Of a stretch of 64,000 nucleotides of DNA, positions 58,201 through 62,974 are shown one piece after another. The translations under genes and the position numbers were made by a program. The notes below the pieces were generated by a model. The model was not told the DNA's origin, did not search any database, and saw only the letters and a list, made by a program, of their open reading frames with translations. The stretch comes from Cymodocea nodosa (taxonomy: Eukaryota > Streptophyta > Magnoliopsida > Alismatales > Cymodoceaceae). The stretch spans positions 9,005,001-9,069,000 of the forward strand of contig JAZBRI010000008.1 in the NCBI GenBank assembly GCA_036874045.1, read 5' to 3'. Position 1 is the first letter of the stretch; each line of letters starts with the position of its first letter.

Positions 58201-59702
58201 TAGAGCATCAACTGATTCTTGGATTGCACTTTGTAGGCATTTATTTATTCTTCGGAGCACAAGGTCCCTCTCGTAGCATTTTGTCAAGATCGATGCTTGA
58301 CTTTGTTTGACCATCCTTTGGTTGAGTCATTGCATACGGTATATCATGAGCCAAAGGTACTGGTCCTAGAGCCACCTGGCGTTGATAGGAATTTACTTTT
58401 AGAATGCTCTTGTTATGGTAATTGTCTTATGGGCATGCCTTCAATTAACATTTTTTTCTTGTTCAATAGGCAGAAGTAATATCTTCAGTTGATCACCTTG
58501 TAGCAACTGCTGACATACAGGTTATATGGCTGTCATTGTCTCATGTGAATATAAGTTAGGCTATAGTTCCTTGCTTCTTTATGCACTGTGTGATATGCCC
58601 CTGCTGATACGCCATTCATGCCTTAATTGAATGTTTTATTCAGTTAAGTTGTTACCTAAAGTAAGTCCGAAATTCACATGATAGTAGCTTAGAAGCTAGT
58701 CTTCTCTCTATAGCAGCTTCACTGTTTTATTATGGAGATTTCTTTTCTTTTTCATCTATTTTTACTTAAGGGGTTGCCTCTTCATTTGTTCTATACCCTG
58801 CACACGCATGATACTAAGGTAGAAGCTAGTCTGCAGCAGCATCACCATTTTCATCGCAGAAAATCTGAAATATCCATCCTTTTCTTACTCAAAAGGTTGT
58901 TCTTTCTTTATACCCTGCAGAAACTACTTTTCTGGGATACTGCTGAGGAAATTTCCACGGTAGTGCGCCCATACTGGTCAGAAGCAATAAAAGACCGAGC
59001 CAATATCACTCAAGCACAACCTGATTCACTTGAAATCATACCACGTGGAGCTTCAAAAGGCAATGGTGTAAAATTGTTGTTGAATCACCTTGACATCACA
59101 TCAAAGGAGGTATCTAGTATTTCATTCTTTTGTCATGATCAAATTATAGGTAACAACAATTATCACTGAAATGTCCATGTAAAGCCTTAAAGTAAAATGC
59201 TGGTAGATCTGTAGATGATCTTCATTTCCTTTCTTTTTAGAAATTGCTCAAATTCAATTAGGTGAATCTTGATTGCATGTTATGATGTCACTATTCTCAA
59301 CCCAAATGGATATTTTCTTGCTTTGTGTTCTTTAGAACGAAAACTGTGACTTGATTGACCACTCAGTGGCTTCAAACTTGTTCTGATTTATGAAATTAGC
59401 ATTGTCCTATCCTTGCGTTTATATCTTAAGTTAAATCAGGTTTTTATTCCTTTGAGAGAGTTGCTACTAACTTTGGAATAATGCATTGACCATTATCTAC
59501 TCTTTGTTTGACTAATTAAATTGTTTTTATACAGATCATGGCTATTGGTGATGGGGAAAATGATATTGAGTTGCTTGAACTGGCATCATTAGGTGTCGCC
59601 CTTGAGAATGGTTTCGAGAAAACAAAATCAAAAGCAGATGTAATAGCAGCCAGCAACGATGACGATGGTGTAGCTGAGGCTATCTACCGTTATGCTCTCT
59701 GA
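21950..59702 (+). CDS. ybeY: Chloroplast YbeY endoribonuclease with C-terminal HAD domain (12 exons)
   Basis: A 578-aa protein assembled from 12 exons that all join in frame with GT-AG introns: 21950-22282, 22471-22722, 22823-22918, 42156-42333, 42449-42532, 42622-42722, 42855-42947, 49762-49833, 58237-58356, 58470-58520, 58921-59109 and 59535-59702. Residues 1 to ~95 are a basic, Ser/Ala-rich leader (chloroplast transit type). Residues ~105-270 are YbeY, a metal-dependent RNase for rRNA 3'-end maturation, with the metal site HGLLHLLGFDH (H229, H233, H239). Residues ~305-578 are a Cof-type HAD phosphatase: DMDGTLLNS (D312, D314), IATGK (T346), SKGNG (K506), GDGEND (D529, D533). The architecture equals Arabidopsis At2g25870. 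All catalytic residues and splice sites look intact. The span is 37.75 kb because introns 3, 7 and 8 are filled with transposons. Confidence 0.93.
22471..22722 (+). CDS. ybeY: YbeY-HAD exon 2
   Basis: Acceptor TTTTGCACAG; 84 codons from SIAEVLRLN to PGLKVSI; donor GTAAGA at 22723. A donor at 22714 (GTCTCC) is also possible but weaker and would drop VSI, which the family length supports. Contains the YbeY core CNDEFIRKLNKEWR and RATDVLSIS. Confidence 0.88.
22823..22918 (+). CDS. ybeY: YbeY-HAD exon 3
   Basis: 32 codons, MVLGDIVISVETAARQ to DEIRILM; donor GTAGGT begins the 19.2-kb intron 3. Phase 0 on both sides. Confidence 0.9.
24045..24460 (-). pseudogene. Copia gag start, fragment
   Basis: On the minus strand MEGSSKVSNVHRKKDYDAYI is followed by NYLGNIFIIKCLNKNNYTM, which follows the Copia gag opening pattern PYY.H.SD.PG..LV...L.G.NY. 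The sequence breaks near 24045. It lies just inside the LTR at 24466-24720, as expected for a minus-strand element whose rest is lost. Confidence 0.5.
24466..24720 (-). repeat. Copia LTR, 255 bp
   Basis: The minus strand reads TGTTAGAATTAGTTC to CTTTTCTACA, followed by ATAATATCAAAGCAC, a decayed tRNA-Met type binding site. This fixes it as a 5' LTR in minus orientation. No partner LTR or target duplication found. Confidence 0.5.
24721..26857. other. Intronic stretch without recognisable genes
   Basis: Mixed AT-rich sequence with short open frames (for example 25422-25607) of no recognisable family. Nothing supported. Confidence 0.4.
26858..28978 (-). repeat. Athila-like solo LTR, 2.1 kb
   Basis: The minus strand starts TGTTTAGAATAAA at 28978 and runs to CTTAACA at 26858, co-linear with 6647-18752 once the Copia is removed. 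There is no polypurine tract outside the start and no binding site after the end, so it is a solo LTR or isolated fragment. No clear target duplication (TAGAT versus GGGGT). It carries a TATA-like box at 28010-28017 and repeated CGGATAGTTA dyads. The plus frame 27773-27961 is antisense to the LTR and has a counterpart at 17677-17868. Confidence 0.75.
28979..30959. other. Intronic stretch without recognisable genes
   Basis: AT-rich, no coding pattern. At 30530-30960 there are repeated GGAAAATGATAGAAATT-like phrases of the kind seen near DNA-transposon ends, but no terminal inverted repeat could be fixed. Confidence 0.35.
30960..31330. repeat. Probable Copia LTR fragment
   Basis: GAGAGAGGGGGGGTGAATAG, then a segment reading TTTATAGTGGTTCTCC, resembles the LTR start region at 50570-50700 (GGGTGAATTAAG, then TTTATAGTGGTTCCC). 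It lies next to the RNase H end of the Copia remnant at 31331-34620, but boundaries cannot be fixed. Confidence 0.35.
31331..34620 (-). mobile_element. Copia remnant, minus strand, internally deleted
   Basis: Read on the minus strand: gag zinc knuckle at about 34365-34445 (CQHCNHTSHRSNQC), GAG-pre-integrase at about 33600-33760 (MWHYRLEHLS), integrase core at about 31940-32130 (DQYYIIFIDDYSRIYWMYLL) and RNase H at about 31380-31730 (ENLVTWQSNKQNVTFKSSA, then EYRFMTQIACKMMWLRSLL). Most of RT is missing between integrase and RNase H. Stops are frequent. A plus-strand LINE-type fragment lies inside it. Small direct duplications occur at 32547-32686 (70 bp period) and 33930-34045. Confidence 0.7.
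32880..33330 (+). pseudogene. LINE-type RNase H (RVT_3) fragment
   Basis: Plus-strand reading gives KLNTDG, IASGRFQNV, then VAFFEPYNQTNVIMIELHVM, GLTIYRDWGF, EIEIDSFSLFDNL and, after a stop, ISGQALVICPI, HSLRHVPYKAN and LVDSLMKRELND. This is the RNase H-like 'reverse transcriptase-like' domain of plant non-LTR elements, with catalytic-type D (TDG), E (IELHVM) and D (EIDS). Open part 32975-33193. No RT or endonuclease is attached. Confidence 0.65.
34590..35010 (+). pseudogene. Sirevirus-like Copia pol fragment
   Basis: NINDLKHNLISISQLCNKGY and CLIIDIFLNEIKFT are the segment after the protease. The reading then jumps to a VEKKNRT-like piece and to ISEIVNTTWYIINR, the end of the integrase core. 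The integrase centre is deleted. Decayed. Confidence 0.6.
35011..36050. other. Intronic stretch without recognisable genes
   Basis: Very AT-rich. The first 150 bp contain AGAGATGATAGAAATGATAGG-like purine-rich phrases. Nothing coding. Confidence 0.35.
36060..36545 (-). pseudogene. Myb/SANT-like transposon-associated protein, C-terminal remnant
   Basis: The minus strand, across four or five stops, reads LEFMDTSNMFNT, KKRSQPYTKIF, SIANSMDTISDHLSRFFK, then LALEDLTKEEKLLRMQLL, KNDKEYVFLAHP. The order matches the C-terminal part of plant Myb/SANT-like proteins that accompany PIF/Harbinger elements. No DNA-binding N-terminus or transposase was recognised nearby. Moderate-to-low certainty. Confidence 0.4.
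36546..39408. other. Intronic stretch without recognisable genes
   Basis: AT-rich with scattered short frames. 38440-38880 is less AT-rich and purine-rich on the plus strand, perhaps the 5' part of a decayed minus-strand transposon gene. A possible inverted end lies at 38940-39010, unconfirmed. Confidence 0.3.
39409..40306. repeat. 30-bp minisatellite, about 28-29 degenerate units
   Basis: Units of the form AGGAAGGAGATACTATGAGA + GATGGCTCAT repeat every 30 bp, with a few of 31-36 bp. The second half alternates between GATGRCYCAT-like and GACAACYYAT-like versions. Because 30 is divisible by three, the minus strand shows a 10-residue periodic peptide (SPSYRLSLII type) in frames such as 39567-39749 and 39813-39998; I take these as repeat artefacts. 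Confidence 0.85.
40307..40700. repeat. Short imperfect direct repeats (about 75-100 bp)
   Basis: AAAGGGACCAAAC followed by GGCAACTGATATATCCCTAA and related copies recur around 40335, 40420 and 40455. It looks like a decayed second tandem array bordering the minisatellite. Confidence 0.4.
40708..41436 (-). pseudogene. Plant mobile domain (DUF7745-like) remnant
   Basis: Two adjacent minus-strand frames: 41436-41146 (96 aa), then 41136-40708 (142 aa), separated by a TGA. Order of motifs: LANTYHTMYQCIRK, FFGCATLVQLWFVGHD, WCNDQDLELMIYPILIEGI, KYHPTRVLQQL. The pattern (an ILAET..L..C...G.F.GC.QLL..W box, then W......P..G..G...Y.P....RQ) is that of transposon-derived plant mobile domain proteins. 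The name is from pattern memory; no intact start or known C-terminus. Confidence 0.4.
41437..42155 (+). other. End of intron 3, no gene
   Basis: AT-rich sequence leading to the polypyrimidine-poor acceptor ATCTATTTTACAG. No element recognised. Confidence 0.4.
42156..42333 (+). CDS. ybeY: YbeY-HAD exon 4 (metal-binding motif)
   Basis: Acceptor ATTTTACAG after the giant intron; begins VHGLLHLLGFDHELS, the conserved H-x3-H-x5-H zinc motif. Continues with an acidic helix (EAEEEMEREEELIL) and NSLGWKGKGLI. 178 nt, ending in phase 1 (donor GTAAAT). The motif follows exon 3 (RILM) exactly as in intact YbeY proteins. Confidence 0.92.
42449..42532 (+). CDS. ybeY: YbeY-HAD exon 5
   Basis: 84 nt, phase 1 to phase 1. 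Reads KEGNLQFYKPKFQYIFCDMDG; HAD motif I starts here and its glycine codon is split by intron 5. Confidence 0.9.
42622..42722 (+). CDS. ybeY: YbeY-HAD exon 6
   Basis: 101 nt: completes DMDGTLLNS of HAD motif I, runs through EALREAISRGVKIV and ends in IATGK (motif II threonine). Donor GTGGTG, phase 0. Confidence 0.9.
42855..42947 (+). CDS. ybeY: YbeY-HAD exon 7
   Basis: 31 codons, TRAAVIRALKAVDLAG to NSLGVFLQ, the start of the HAD cap region. Donor GTGTCT opens the 6.8-kb intron 7. Confidence 0.88.
42948..43539. other. Start of intron 7, no gene
   Basis: Follows donor GTGTCT. A minus-strand frame (43053-43373) has no recognised family. Possibly the decayed downstream part of the Copia remnant that follows. 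Confidence 0.35.
43540..45457 (-). mobile_element. Copia remnant, minus strand
   Basis: Minus-strand order: gag at about 45400-45000 (QLYNLKKGT, SIIDDLA, ANFNAIVFNNLGSYYVDIVV), protease at about 44600-44640 (VWYVDT, where the DTGA box is lost), and the integrase tail at 43899-43648 (YIFNHMPTTVLNGESPYEKL, CVFLGYPIHYLGY). RT onward is missing. Its right end is cut by the LTR of the next, plus-strand Copia. A G8-A-G7 run lies at 44669-44684. Confidence 0.65.
45458..45837 (+). repeat. Copia 5' LTR, 380 bp
   Basis: TG...CA ends and a tRNA-Met type binding site two bases downstream. A TATA-like GTATAAAAAC lies at about 45663. Frames at 45500-45814 lie in the LTR and are not genes. Confidence 0.6.
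45920..46800 (+). pseudogene. Copia gag (UBN2-type) with zinc knuckle
   Basis: IFDGEDQQHWVIRMETYLDA, NPTMV, RKSRAKAYLCFAISPTVFTQ, KEIWTYLKEEYAGDERVKGM, VLNLIREFEL and ILVTVPKRYEASITTLEN are in order across frame breaks. The zinc knuckle reads DCGRKGHHPNKC, followed by a second C-x2-C-like piece. Broken. Confidence 0.75.
46850..48050 (+). pseudogene. Copia protease and integrase, broken
   Basis: Protease IDSGCTHHMSF near 46859, then ILTDVLYVPS and LISVGQLLENGFKIYFEND, ELWYRGLGHCHPDRI and TCQMRKF. Integrase core INYIVLIDNYSRFCWIYYMK (47480-47535), VRSDNEKEYT near 47615 and NGVNERKNHSIMEM near 47715. The three core acidic positions are recognisable, but stops occur at several sites (for example in VI-NLISVG). 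Confidence 0.75.
48290..49516 (+). pseudogene. Copia RT and partial RNase H, broken
   Basis: EELNSIQKNDIWELIKPPKD, GVKWVFRVKLNPDGS, YGIDYLDTFAPVARLDTIR, DAKFAFLNRDLNEEVFV, LLYVDDLLVT with a 24-bp in-frame direct duplication right after it (48865-48888 and 48889-48912), MTDLGLMTYFL and SQRKYVKEVLQRF. RNase H has GYSDGDMVRSMIDLKSTSGYC and TTEAE. Two stops between DLNEEV and YVDD. The domain ends at the truncation. Confidence 0.75.
49762..49833 (+). CDS. ybeY: YbeY-HAD exon 8, 72-bp micro-exon
   Basis: 24 codons, GLLVYGQHGQEVFRR then NLEQDVCRE, between acceptor CATAG and donor GTATGT. It matches the family segment expected after GVFLQ. It is isolated between introns of 6.8 and 8.4 kb, with a truncated Copia ending about 245 bp before it and a Copia LTR starting 85 bp after it. 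Confidence 0.9.
49918..50046 (-). repeat. 3' LTR of the short-LTR Copia
   Basis: Matches 57619-57740, including GAGAAAAGTGGTGATTA, TTTCCATTACA and AAAAGAGAAGTATAAATA. Starts 85 bp after exon 8. Confidence 0.8.
50047..50535 (-). pseudogene. Copia RNase H, C-terminal part
   Basis: Minus strand: KYKSMFQTINQMK, LKFFLTELGF, YYNKELFILLTISTFMNAQNT, LIVITSKSM, FHTPKSSQ, LTNIFIKRLNASAFKYFCNK, then the GGVL end. This follows the Copia RNase H tail (DNQAA, HIEVDCHFIREKV, SEQLADIFTK). Many stops. Confidence 0.65.
50541..51518 (-). repeat. 3' LTR, truncated on the inner side
   Basis: Co-linear with 52698 to ~53645. It begins TATTAGG where the partner has TGTTAGG. The junction with gag near 51518 marks the internal deletion. 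Confidence 0.8.
51519..52690 (-). pseudogene. Sirevirus-like gag, truncated
   Basis: Minus-strand pieces: WRVLEVNDNFHRPPLFD, YWKQRITVFIQSIDFELW (52682-52452); ILFCTLSYEQFNKVSSY, KINLLVHQYELFIMHENE, FIRKILRSLTSK (52409-52110); then a Lys-rich zinc-knuckle region near 51780 (CYKCNKNGHFRFNC form). Closely parallels residues of the gag at 9018-9553. Broken by stops. Confidence 0.75.
52698..54360 (-). repeat. 5' LTR, 1,663 bp
   Basis: Minus strand TGTTAGGGATAATG to TTTCCTAACA. Contains repeated GTTAAGTYYA / GAGTTA motifs at 53490-53585 and many CTTTACGAA / TTCGTAAA pairs at 53810-54180. Confidence 0.82.
54366..54900 (-). pseudogene. Copia RT, C-terminal part
   Basis: Minus strand: VVYIDAILLIDNDVGDIQAT (the YVDD box, here YIDA), LDIKFVYVKGKIVLSQRKYA, LKEMGLLKAKLEQ, then LIYLTISRPNILYI. 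The RNase H continuation lies at 50047-50535, on the other side of the nested insertion. Confidence 0.6.
55180..55960 (-). pseudogene. Copia integrase, C-terminal part
   Basis: The frame 55440-55252 reads MFSLPPKVLRCMEFVKNL, LEKLLPLFLKCVLVDYSYT, QKEYCHYNPPTHN, the conserved LPPKVFGC..FV, KC.FVGYS..QKGY..Y.P block after the integrase core. Core parts to the right are scattered over stops. Confidence 0.6.
56104..56400 (-). pseudogene. Copia protease-region fragment
   Basis: Minus strand: a degraded DSGVS-like start near 56375, then MSNISSIALSDRSNYAIFGE, then LSLDKILYIPNFLVNLLFIS and VITKQFSCYHLLSF. This matches the Copia segment after the protease active site (ADGS..., L..VLYVP..P.NLLS.S). Confidence 0.6.
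56560..57560 (-). pseudogene. Copia gag with zinc knuckle, broken
   Basis: Minus strand: TTTGVKPNETNYIH, AAEFVAISWILNGVKDSI, FHSTKHVWDTLHATYNN, MAAFLVGLCSDLASQIQGQI and finally CIHCRHKNHPFK-C with a stop in the knuckle. Usual Copia gag order. It begins just inside the 5' LTR. Confidence 0.65.
57619..57740 (-). repeat. 5' LTR of the short-LTR Copia, 122 bp
   Basis: Minus strand TGTTAGAGTTACG to CTTAATCAACA. The binding site (57605-57618) is directly adjacent. Confidence 0.82.
57741..58236 (+). other. Remaining part of intron 8
   Basis: AT-rich intronic sequence ending at acceptor TTGCACTTTGTAG. No element recognised. Confidence 0.5.
58237..58356 (+). CDS. ybeY: YbeY-HAD exon 9
   Basis: 40 codons, AFIYSSEHKVPLVAF, then LTLFDHPLVESLHTVYHEPK. 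Acceptor TTTGTAG, donor GTACTG, phase 0. Confidence 0.9.
58470..58520 (+). CDS. ybeY: YbeY-HAD exon 10
   Basis: 17 codons, AEVISSVDHLVATADIQ. Acceptor TTCAATAG, donor GTTATA. Confidence 0.88.
58921..59109 (+). CDS. ybeY: YbeY-HAD exon 11
   Basis: 63 codons, KLLFWDTAEEISTVVRPYW to ITSKE. Contains SKGNGVKLLL with the HAD motif III lysine. Acceptor CCCTGCAG, donor GTATCT. Confidence 0.9.
59535..59702 (+). CDS. ybeY: YbeY-HAD exon 12 (last)
   Basis: 55 codons plus TGA: IMAIGDGENDIELLELA (HAD motif IV) to AEAIYRYAL. Acceptor TATACAG. Confidence 0.92.
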   Translation: MMAIGDGENDIELLELASLGVALENGFEKTKSKADVIAASNDDDGVAEAIYRYAL

Positions 59703-61207
59703 CACAGGCATCTCCATAACCTTTCATATTCTTCTAGTTGTTTACGTGTGCCTCATTATTTGATTGGATGTATTATTTGCCAGCATGCAGAGGAGAAATT
59801 TACTACCATGCATGTGGCAAAACAGCTTGTCTCCTGTCAGAGGTAGGCTAATTCATTTATTAGAGAAAGTTTTACAACTTATTACCTCATGATTTTCCCA
59901 TTATCCTCCAAATTTAAAGGCATTAATAAAACAATTAATGTTATTGATTATTATATTATCGACATGAGCAAAAATGACTTGAGTTCCTATTTTGTTTTGT
60001 AGTGTAGAAAACAACCGATTGCATTGCCTTAGTTATCTAGTTGTAATAAACAGACCATATCCCGAACTGCGGATTCACTGTAACTCTTCATAAAGTTTTT
60101 TTTTTTTAAATGCTTCAACTTTATTTTAAGGTAACTTTTGTATTTTAGTTCAAATCAATATTTTTCAAAATGTTGAATTGAGTTTATAGAAAAATTGTGA
60201 GAATATTATCTAGCATTTTCAAGATTTATTAGAATTTTTTGTATGTACAAAAATATCATCATGAAAGATAAGTCGTGAACACGACACGTAGTTTAACCAA
60301 GGTCCTTTGGTATATGTACTATGATCATATTTCCTTTTATTACTAGCTGTTATAAATTGCATATGGTAAGAGCTGCTTATTCTTGTAAATCAATTATGGA
60401 ATTCTTCAAGAATTTTGAATGAAACTCCATTCACCTCTGTACCTCAGGTAAAATTCACATGAATTTACGTTTTATCGGTTAGCTTGGACGGTGAAAGAAA
60501 AAGTATTCACCATCCGAGGGACTTAAATGATGCAGCAATCTGTCTCATTATATGGAAGATTCAATGACATCAGTTAGACCTGCAGAATTTTTGATAGCAT
60601 AATTTCACTACATGAAAACCTGACAACTTTTAAAGATATTATTTTTGAACTATTTTAATATATATAATGAGCAGAAATTTATTTTAACACAAATTTACAC
60701 GATTATTGCTCAATTCAATCCAACATGATTGTAATCTAATTGCACGCATTTAGCATTTAAAATAAATTTATCGGTTATATAAGTATATAATTAGAAACAT
60801 ATATATTGTCCGCACACTTGAATTTGATAAATCATACAATAACATGATAACATTAATGAACATTATAACACGATTATCGTAGAAGATAACTACGCAACGT
60901 TACACAATACCCAAGCGTAGATATTGTAAATAGGTGTGTCGCAAGATCAGGAGATTTCTCTCTGTAATGATATTAATTAAGAGAAGTTTCTACCCTTACG
61001 TACTCTTCCCAGTCACCTTTAAAGTACTCGTGTCTGAAGATAAAAACAGGTTATTTTTCATTCCATTATTCTGAGTATTTCTTCTATTCACATTTCATGC
61101 TGTGTTTCGTCGCCTGAAAAGTGCTAAGAGTTGAATGCAACAAAACAAATCGCATTGTCCACGTAACTTCATTTCTTTCAAAGAAAGCGAGCAAGATAAG
61201 AAAAAAG
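59703..61207. other. Interval between two convergent host genes
   Basis: AT-rich, no gene. It must contain the 3' UTR of the YbeY-HAD gene on the left and that of the PPR gene on the right. A-rich AATAAA-like signals are frequent and none can be singled out. Confidence 0.45.
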
Positions 61208-62974
61208 TCACCATCCAGAGCCGACCAATCCCTTGTCGACAACTCCCCTTTTCATCCTTTCAGCCAATCTCATAAACACATCTGATGCCGCTGGTTTATT
61301 GCAGAAATTCATCTTCTCTGCAAGTTCATAGAGCACATCAGGACTTCCACCTCTGGCGAAATCAGCAGCGAACTTGACGTAGTCGAACAGCGGAGCCTTC
61401 ATGCCTTTGTCAATCATCTCCTCCATGTACTTCAATGCTTCCTCCGATCTACCATTTCTTATGAGACCACCAATCATAATTGCGTATGAATTGTCATCGG
61501 GACACACTCCCATCCTTTTCATCTCCCCCCAAACGCCACATCCCATCTCAAAATCATTGTTTCTGAGGTAAAATTTCAGCATCATATTGAAAGTGTGGAT
61601 CGTCGGTCTGATGCCATTCTTCAACATCCTCCTGTAAATTTTCCCAACATCTTCTGGTCGATCGCCGTTTGCCATGAGCTTTATCATCACATTGTACGTC
61701 TTCCCATCGGCCGGACAACCATTGGCCTCCATTGCCTTCAACAGCCCTGGCACCTCATCCATCCGCTTCACACGCCCAAACCCTGTGATCAAGCTCGTGT
61801 ACGTCGCAACGTCTGGCGCGACACCATCATCCAACATTTCTTGAAAACAGTCCATGGCACTCTCCATCTTGCCATGCTTGCAGAAGTCCTGGATCAAGAC
61901 GTTATATGTGGAAGCCCCTGGCCTCGGCCCCTTGGCCTTCATCAACTCAAACAATTTCACAGCCTCGGGCCGCCTCTGCCCACGAATCAACCCATCGATC
62001 ATCACATTATGTGCAACAATGTCTGGCCTCAGCCCCACATCCACCATCTCGTTCCACACCCTCCCTGCCTCCACCAAGTTCTTCACCTTACACCACCCAG
62101 ACAAGACCACCGTGTACGTGCGCAAATCGAACCGCCACCTACCACGCATTCGATCGAACAGCTGGTGGGCCTCCTTCGCGAGCTTCCCCTTCACAAGGAC
62201 ATCAAGGAATCCGTTGAAAACCTCAATCCCCACCTTGAAGCCACACCTCTCCATCATTCCCAGCACCCCGACCGCCTTCTTCATCTCCCTTGCCGCAGCA
62301 AAAGCCACGACCGACGTCCTGAACGACTCCATGTCCAGAACCTGCTTCTTACTCATCTCCTCCAGCACAACCACCATGGTCTCAAATTGCCTCGTCCTCC
62401 CCAGTACAGACAACATCTTGTTGTAGGTCCGGGAGTCGTGATCGAGCTTCTTCCCCGCCCAACGGAAGAACCTGTACGCCGGCTTGTGGGCATGCCGTAA
62501 CCTCTCGAGGACGTCGACGACGACACCGCAGGTGACGGTGACGCCGCATTGGTCGAGCACGGCCTCCATGTTGCCGTCGGAGTCGAAAAGGTCCTCGACC
62601 ACCTCGCAGATCCTGGAAACCAGATCGAAAGATGGGGAGGAACCGGGGGTTAGGAGTTCGGGTGGCACTTGTTCTGGAAGAGGACGTGTGACAGCGGGCC
62701 GTGGCAATAGAGGCGGAGCTTGACGGTCAGGGAAATGAAAGTGGCACTGAGGGCGAGAGCGATGAGGACGATGCAGGGGCAGAGCAGGACGACCCATTTG
62801 GAGTCCGGAGCTTTTTCGGACGGTGGTTCCCAGCGAGGCGGTGACATCGAATTGCCAGAGGAGGAGATGGTGGCGGTGGCGGAATCTGGATCTGGTGATC
62901 TCGAGAGTGCGCATTAGGTCGGGACTACCACCAGTAGTGGCGGCGGAGTCTTTTGACTCGAGAGATGATGACAA
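61208..62974 (-). CDS. P-class pentatricopeptide repeat protein, organelle type
   Basis: An intronless 588-aa protein, similar in layout to Arabidopsis At3g62470/At3g62540/At5g14820 (mitochondrial P-class PPR). Residues 1 to ~110 are Arg/His/Pro-rich (basic RSRFRHRHHLLLW near 28), a possible targeting region, GC-rich and poorly conserved. Residues ~115-178 hold the family head (CEVVEDLFDSDGNMEAVLD, HKPAYRFFRWAG). About ten 35-aa repeats follow, for example DSRTYNKMLSVLGRTRQFET, PDIVAHNVMIDGLIRGQRRP, PDVATYTSLITGFGRVKRMD and PDDNSYAIMIGGLIRNGRSE. The end is FAADFARGG and a basic tail. There is no DYW or SMR domain, so RNA binding for processing or stability rather than editing is expected. Start chosen at 62974; Met-21 is an alternative. 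The repeats are free of stops and the gene looks functional. Confidence 0.93.
   Translation of the reverse strand: MSSSLESKDSAATTGGSPDLMRTLEITRSRFRHRHHLLLWQFDVTASLGTTVRKSSGLQMGRPALPLHRPHRSRPQCHFHFPDRQAPPLLPRPAVTRPLPEQVPPELLTPGSSPSFDLVSRICEVVEDLFDSDGNMEAVLDQCGVTVTCGVVVDVLERLRHAHKPAYRFFRWAGKKLDHDSRTYNKMLSVLGRTRQFETMVVVLEEMSKKQVLDMESFRTSVVAFAAAREMKKAVGVLGMMERCGFKVGIEVFNGFLDVLVKGKLAKEAHQLFDRMRGRWRFDLRTYTVVLSGWCKVKNLVEAGRVWNEMVDVGLRPDIVAHNVMIDGLIRGQRRPEAVKLFELMKAKGPRPGASTYNVLIQDFCKHGKMESAMDCFQEMLDDGVAPDVATYTSLITGFGRVKRMDEVPGLLKAMEANGCPADGKTYNVMIKLMANGDRPEDVGKIYRRMLKNGIRPTIHTFNMMLKFYLRNNDFEMGCGVWGEMKRMGVCPDDNSYAIMIGGLIRNGRSEEALKYMEEMIDKGMKAPLFDYVKFAADFARGGSPDVLYELAEKMNFCNKPAASDVFMRLAERMKRGVVDKGLVGSGW

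Noticed and set aside
61595-62500. Long plus-strand open frame of 301 codons
   Set aside because: It is the antisense shadow of the GC-rich PPR coding region; its His/Pro-rich translation matches no family and the minus strand explains the sequence fully.
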